DNA of 64,000 nt. Source: Prorocentrum cordatum. Its lineage: Eukaryota; Sar; Dinophyceae; Prorocentrales; Prorocentraceae. Numbering within the stretch: position 1 is the first letter of the stretch; each line of letters begins with the position of its first letter. Below, piece by piece: positions 59,049-64,000 of the stretch. The translations under genes were made by a program, and so were the position numbers. The DNA lies in assembly GCA_963575745.1 (NCBI GenBank), contig CAUYUJ010012147.1, positions 76,001 through 140,000 of the forward strand, given 5' to 3'. Below the pieces are notes generated by a model. The model made no database searches, was not told the origin of the DNA, and saw only the letters and a program-made list of their open reading frames with translations.

Positions 59049-60296
59049 AGTGCCCCGCATATCTTTGAAGGCACATGTTCGGCTGTCATGTGTCGTTGTG
59101 TACGGAGGGAGGGTGAAAGTTATCAGGAGTGGAATACGAGGAGGTATGAACGGGCAAGGCAGAAGTTTCATGATGCACAGTATGCGAGTATTGTACAGAA
59201 GTGCCTCCGCGTGCACAAGATGTGGGCAATCGACGTGATTGATTTTGCCCGCAAGTTGCTCACGAATCAGGAGGCGCTGGAGACAAATTCGACAAGAGCT
59301 TGGAGAGATTCTCGTTTCTCATGCTTGGCGTTTGGCCGGCTGTGGGACAGAACGAGAACGGACTCGAGCGAGGCTCTCAGATGTTGGGGGAAATGGAAGG
59401 AGGCCAGCTCATTGAAACGACATCGTGGGGGACAGGAGAGTGTGGGCCTTCGTTCGTGGTGTCATTCTTTGGAATCGATTTACGGTTTATCCTGGTGGGA
59501 GTCCTTTGTTGGGAGCTTTGAACATTTCAGGGATTTTGCCGCACGTGTTTGTTCTAATAGTATGTTGAAGTATTTCCAGAAGAAATGCAAAGGCTTGGCG
59601 TCTTCGGGGGCGCCTGTGTTCTTGAATACTGATGAGGATGGCGGAGTTCATAGCGGACAGGATCGGGAGGACACACCTGCATATAGGGAACGACTTAGCA
59701 GACGTATTGCGTTGCACAACATGCGTTGTACACAATGGGACCTCGAAGCGGGTGGGATACCATTGGACATCCAGGGGGACTCACTGCTAGTGATCAACTG
59801 GCTCTGTGGGAAATGGAAGGTACTATCTCAGGCATATCAAAGAAGAGTAGACATTCTGATAAATAAGCTGGACGGGATTGAGAGTATGTACTCGGTGAGG
59901 CCTCCAGAGGCTGGCCGTGATTTTTTCTCTCAGTCTTTTCGGGAATGGAACCAAAGGGCTGACTTGCTGACCCATCAGGCCCGCCAGGGCCAAGTGTACG
60001 CCGATTTCTTTCACCTCAGTGACTTCGAATCTCAGTGTTTTACTCCTTGCCTTATCAAAGCTGGCTTTGATGGGGGTGTGTGCAGCCGCGGAAGTGCCTG
60101 TGGCGTGTGGAGACAGATCGGTCTGCGTAACAAGTACATCTTCTCGCGGACCGACATCACTTTCAAAGATGTGTATCTCGCAGCTTGGTGCTTACCACCA
60201 AGTGCCACGGTGACAGATACTGAATTATCAGCGGCGGAACGTCTATGTGATGTGCTCCCACAGGTTGTGCAGAACTTCTTTGATCATTCGCATTGA
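59046..60296 (+). CDS. Element D tether and permuted RNase H domain
   Basis: A single open frame of about 416 codons. The C-terminal half shows LDIQGDSLLVINWLCGKW (third acidic motif, about 59,770), FREWNQRADLLTHQAR (fourth, about 59,940), IKAGFDGGVCSRGSACGVW (first, 60,066-60,077) and TVTDTELSAAERLCDVLPQ (second, about 60,215), then stop. All acidic positions are kept and the permuted order matches A and C although the sequence is well diverged, which suggests selection on this arrangement. Confidence 0.75.
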   Translation: MSAPHIFEGTCSAVMCRCVRREGESYQEWNTRRYERARQKFHDAQYASIVQKCLRVHKMWAIDVIDFARKLLTNQEALETNSTRAWRDSRFSCLAFGRLWDRTRTDSSEALRCWGKWKEASSLKRHRGGQESVGLRSWCHSLESIYGLSWWESFVGSFEHFRDFAARVCSNSMLKYFQKKCKGLASSGAPVFLNTDEDGGVHSGQDREDTPAYRERLSRRIALHNMRCTQWDLEAGGIPLDIQGDSLLVINWLCGKWKVLSQAYQRRVDILINKLDGIESMYSVRPPEAGRDFFSQSFREWNQRADLLTHQARQGQVYADFFHLSDFESQCFTPCLIKAGFDGGVCSRGSACGVWRQIGLRNKYIFSRTDITFKDVYLAAWCLPPSATVTDTELSAAERLCDVLPQVVQNFFDHSH

Positions 60297-60587
60297 TAAG
60301 TCGCACTTATTTTCATCTCACTCATTTTCTTTTTGTATATTCTATCAGCTTCGCTGAATTGTTTGATCTTTGTATGTTCTTCTGTGTGCTTTGCGATTGA
60401 TTGTGTCATTGCATGCTTCTGATTTTCTTTATTCCAACAGCTCCGCTGATGTGAAATAAGAGCTGACTGCTTGCGTGACGAATAAGAGGCTCTGATTCGC
60501 CTGAGACTTCGTTGGACTTGGCCTCAGTGGCCAAGATGGTCCCAGCAAAGACGCAAAAAACCTGGTTGACGGTTTACCGCCGGCTCC

Positions 60588-60835
60588 CAGTTGGGTGGGT
60601 GGGTTGAGGGTGGGTGGTGTGCGGGTGGTGGGTGGACGGTGGGTGGGTGGTGGGTGGGTGGTGGGTGGGTGGTGGGTGGGTGGTGGGTGAATCGTGGGTG
60701 GGTGGTGGGCTGTGGGTGTGGGGGTGGTGGACCGGTGGGTGGGTTGGTGGTGGGTGCATGGTGGGTGGGTGGTGGGCGGGTGGTGGGTAGACGGCGGGCG
60801 GGTGGTGGGTGGGCGGCGGGCCGGCCAGAGACATT
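60588..60835. repeat. (GGTGGGTG)n minisatellite
   Basis: Degenerate GTGGGTGG units of 7-8 bp directly after the 3' end of element D. They give Gly/Trp-rich and Pro/His-rich frames only. Confidence 0.9.
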
Positions 60836-62185
60836 TGCTTCAAGATAGCTGGCGCTTTGTTCCTACTGGCTCAAGATGCCTCGGGAAGCGGGATGACTTC
60901 CAATGCTGTTCAAGATGGCCGAAGGGGCAGCAGTCGGCGGGTGGCCCAAACCACCAGCGCTTTTTCAAGAACAGCAGTTCTCCTTCTCCCTCTCCTCCTG
61001 GCCCCCCCCTCCTCCCACCTCGCACCTTGCCCCGCCCATCCTCCTGCCCCTGCTTTGACTCCCCGCGCGGTCCTCTCAGAGTCCTGACTCCTCCCTGTGT
61101 CCTGTACCTCGTCCTCTCGTCCTCCTCATCCTCTTCCTCTTCCTGCTCCTGCTCCTCTTCCTCCTCACTCCTCTTGGGCCTCTCTTGGGAGCCTTTTTTT
61201 TGTAATGGCGATGCCGATGCAAAGAACGCTGCCAGGTGGGAGGTTCACAAGAGTGGCAAACTGCATAGGGAGGAGGATACTGATAAATGATAATTAGGGT
61301 GGAAGCCTTAGGTCACTAGAATCACTTACCAACGCGCTCGAATTGGGACTCCCTGGGATCTTTAGAAACCCAAGTTCGCTAATGAGAGCCCCGAGGTGCT
61401 TTGTGCATTGGGGCTTGGAGAGGCGCCTATACGGAGCCTTCCGCGCGCCAAGGAGTCTTGCGAGGCCCTGGCCCTCGCAAATCGGAACCTTCGGGGGATC
61501 TAAATGACACTAGGGCCCGCGAAGGTTTGGCCTACATAGAACCCTTGTGGCGCTCGCCATGGGCTCGGGCAGGGTGCTCCTCTCTGGCGCGCAACGAACG
61601 CGCTGCAATCTCACGCCCTGGCGCGCGGGAGCTTGATCCACACACCGCTTCGGAAACAACGGGGTTTCCCCTTGCTTACGCTGGGGGGATCGCCAGGTGC
61701 CCCCCCCACCCACATGCGAAACGTTGGACCGTGGCAGTGCGGTGGCGCCCCCAGGGGCACGGTGCAGCTCCGCGGGCGCCCGCTGACTGAGGGGGGGCGC
61801 GGAACACGAAACGATGGGAACATGAAAGGGGCATGCATGTAACGTATTCCACAGGGCGAACATGGCGCCAGGCCACCCACCGCTTTCCATGTGCTATGGT
61901 TGGCGGGCGGTTAGGACATCCCTGGGTGAGCGGGTGGGCGCGTCCCTGGATTCCGTCCGGCACTTACGAAGATACTGAAGAACGCCAACTGGCCTCTCTA
62001 CATCTACATTGGGCACCAACCATAACACTAAAGCTCGGGACCCGTTCGCCGTAAGTAACTCACCCTCACCCTGCATCCGATGCATCCGACGAACCGTAAC
62101 TCACCCTCTTTTCGGGCCCCTCTTGGGGCTCTCTTGGGAACATCGAAATCATCGATTTCCCGCGGGTCCAACGAATCGCACCCTG
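60836..62185. other. No gene recognised
   Basis: GC-rich sequence with C/T-rich tracts (60,985-61,190). Frames are short, biased and without domains. Confidence 0.45.
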
Positions 62186-63090
62186 AGGTCGGAGGAGGAA
62201 GAGGAGGAGGAGGAGGCAGGAGGAGGAGGAGGAGGAGGAGGAGGAGGAGGAGGAGGAGGAGGAAAAATAAGAAAAAGAGCAGGAGGAGGAGGAGGAGGAG
62301 GAGGAGGAGGAGGGGAGGAGGAGGAGGAGGAGGAGGAGGAGGAGGAGAGGAGGATGAGAGGGAGGGGGAGGAGGACGAGGAGGAGGAGGAGGAGGAGGAG
62401 GAGGAGGAGCAGGAGGCGGAGGAGGAGGATGAGGATGAGGAGGAGGAGGTGGAGGAGGTGGAAAAGGAGGAAGACCAGGACGAGGACGAGGAGGAGGATG
62501 AGGAGGAGGAGGAGAGGAAGGAAAAGAGGCAGAGGGGGGGTGAAGGGGGAAATGGGAAAGGGGAAAGGGAGGGGGGGAAGGTGGAATGGGGGAAAGGGGG
62601 AAGGCGGAGGCGGAGGGGGAGGGGGAGGCGGAGGGGGGGAGGGGGAGGGGGGAGGTGGAGGGGGAGAGGGAGGGGAGAGGAGGGGGAGGAGGAGGGGGAG
62701 GAGGAGGGAGGTGGAGGAAGGAGGAATCAGGAGGGAGGAAGGAGGAAGGATGAAGGAGGAAGGAGGGAGGAGGATGGAGGAAGGAAAAGGAGGAGGCAGG
62801 GGAGGAGGATGGAGGAGGAGGATGAGGAGGACGATGGGGAGGAGGAGGAGGAGGAGGAGGAGGAGGAGGAGGAGGAGGAGGAGGAGGAGGAGGAGGAGGA
62901 GGAGGAGGAGGAGGAGGAGGAGGAGGAGGAGGAGAAGGGGGAGGAGGAGGAGGAGGAGGAGGAGCAAGAGGAGGGTGAGGAAGAGGAGGAGGAGGATGAG
63001 GAGGAAGACGAAGAGAAAGAGGACGATGAAGAGGAGGAGGATGACAATGAGGACGAGGAGGGTACGGATGATGAGGAGGATACGAAGGAG
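62186..63090. repeat. (GAG)n/(GGA)n purine array, about 900 bp
   Basis: Pure and degenerate GAG/GGA/GAA triplets with G-run and GAT interruptions. The 400-codon frames on both strands are homopolymeric Glu, Gly, Arg, Pro, Ser or Leu and are not genes. GC-rich sequence with a CTCCCG repeat (63,110-63,330) separates it from the next array. Confidence 0.95.
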
Positions 63091-63334
63091 GAAGGTTACG
63101 AAGGAGGAAGGTGGGGCAGCACATACTTGGTGTGCGTCTTACCGCGAGATCCGACGGTCTGGCGGCAACGCTCCCGCTCCCGCTCCCGCTCCCGCTCCTC
63201 CTGGTGCTCGCCGCCGCAGTTTCTTGCAGGGCTCCACCAGTCCATGGCCGGCGGCGGTCCAGGGCCGCTGGGTGCGGTGGGCGGCATTGCGGCTGCCGCG
63301 CGGGCGGAGGAGCCATTCGGGCCAAAGAAGATTA

Positions 63335-64000
63335 TGATGACGATGATGATGATGATGATGATGATGATGCTGATGATGATGACGAGGATAATGATGAGGA
63401 TGATGATGATGATAAGGATGATGATGAGGATGATGATGACGATGCTGATGATGAGGATGATGATGATGACGCTGAAGCTGGTGATGCTGACGATGATAAT
63501 CAGGATGATGATGACGATGATGATGATGAGGATGATGCTGCTGATGATGAGGATGATGATGATGACGATGCTGATGCTGCTGATGATGATGACGAGGATG
63601 ATGAGGATGATGATGATGATGCTGATGATGAGGATGATGGCGATGATGATGCTGAGGATGATGATGATGATGATGATGAGGATGATGATGATGATGAGGA
63701 TGATGATGGTGATGATGATGATGATGATGGTGAGGATGATGATGCTGATGCCGATGATGATGACGATGACGATGTGGATGATGACGCTGACCACGATGAT
63801 GATGATTAGGATGGTGATGAGGACTGTGATGAGGATGATGATAATGACGATGATGATGCTGAGGATGATGATGCTGAGGATGATGATGATGATGATGACG
63901 ATGATGATGATCACGCTGGATGATGATAATGAGGATGAGGATGATGATGGTGACGATGCTGATGCTGATGATGATGACGAGGATAATGATGAGGATGATG
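63335..64000. repeat. (GAT)n array reaching the window end
   Basis: GAT triplets with GAG, GCT and GAC variants continue to the last base, so the array is truncated by the window. It encodes Asp-, Met- or Ile-rich frames only. Confidence 0.95.

Larger units (their letters stand above)
54741..60600 (+). mobile_element. Non-LTR retrotransposon D, decayed
   Basis: Plus-strand relative of A and C with the same domain order, more diverged in sequence. Lesions include an in-frame TGA (55,742-55,744), frameshifts in the endonuclease and a 41-base T run in the reverse transcriptase. It ends in CGCAAAAAACCTGGTTGACG and GTTTACCGCCGGCTCCCAG. The 3' UTR (60,297-60,540) is T-rich. Confidence 0.8.

Noticed and set aside
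62009-63914. Very long open frames on both strands over the GAG and GAT arrays
   Set aside because: The products are Glu/Gly/Arg/Asp or Pro/Ser/Leu/Ile homopolymers in every frame, which trinucleotide arrays produce automatically; no domain or codon structure supports a gene.

Overview
The window looks like nuclear DNA of a dinoflagellate. The base composition is GC-rich. Coding islands are sparse and sit in very abundant simple and satellite repeats. The one host-type gene is split by introns with relaxed, partly GC-AG boundaries, and several reverse-transcriptase lineages occupy much of the DNA. A core dinoflagellate such as Prorocentrum or a Symbiodiniaceae member would fit; this is inferred from style, not from a marker gene. 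No tRNA, rRNA, CRISPR or prokaryotic operon was recognised.

Layout. (1) 1-9,840, minus strand: the 5' part of a giant retroelement with a roughly 3,065-codon polyprotein: two hydrophobic segments, gag-like region, CCHC knuckle, complete Tpt1/KptA-type RNA 2'-phosphotransferase fold, RING-H2 finger and retropepsin-like protease. It ends at a UGA followed by CGG and a 12-bp stem, after which the same frame stays open to the window edge. About thirty copies of a 14-base GC hairpin are embedded in frame. (2) 9,841-13,400: repeats, a decayed non-LTR element with a normal FADD reverse transcriptase, and an unrecognised broken ORF. (3) 15,077-20,063, minus strand: a four-exon glycoside hydrolase family 3 gene, complete except that the catalytic Asp is Gly. 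(4) 20-41 kb: no convincing host gene; fold-backs, minisatellites, trinucleotide arrays, a 106-bp satellite and two opposed arrays of a roughly 175-bp satellite. (5) 41.7-60.6 kb: three related non-LTR elements, A (minus), C and D (plus), and a 3' fragment, B. (6) 60.6-64 kb: simple repeats.

Elements A, C and D share one architecture: coiled-coil or gag-like N-terminus fused to an APE-type endonuclease, then a reverse transcriptase whose YxDD box reads WADN or WADS, a tether, and a C-terminal RNase H whose motifs occur in circularly permuted order (third and fourth acidic motifs first, then the first two). All end in a related 3' module that also occurs, without an element, around the 175-bp satellites. 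The permuted RNase H, the Tpt1-like domain inside a retroelement polyprotein, and the candidate UGA-readthrough junction are the strongest candidates for undescribed biology here.
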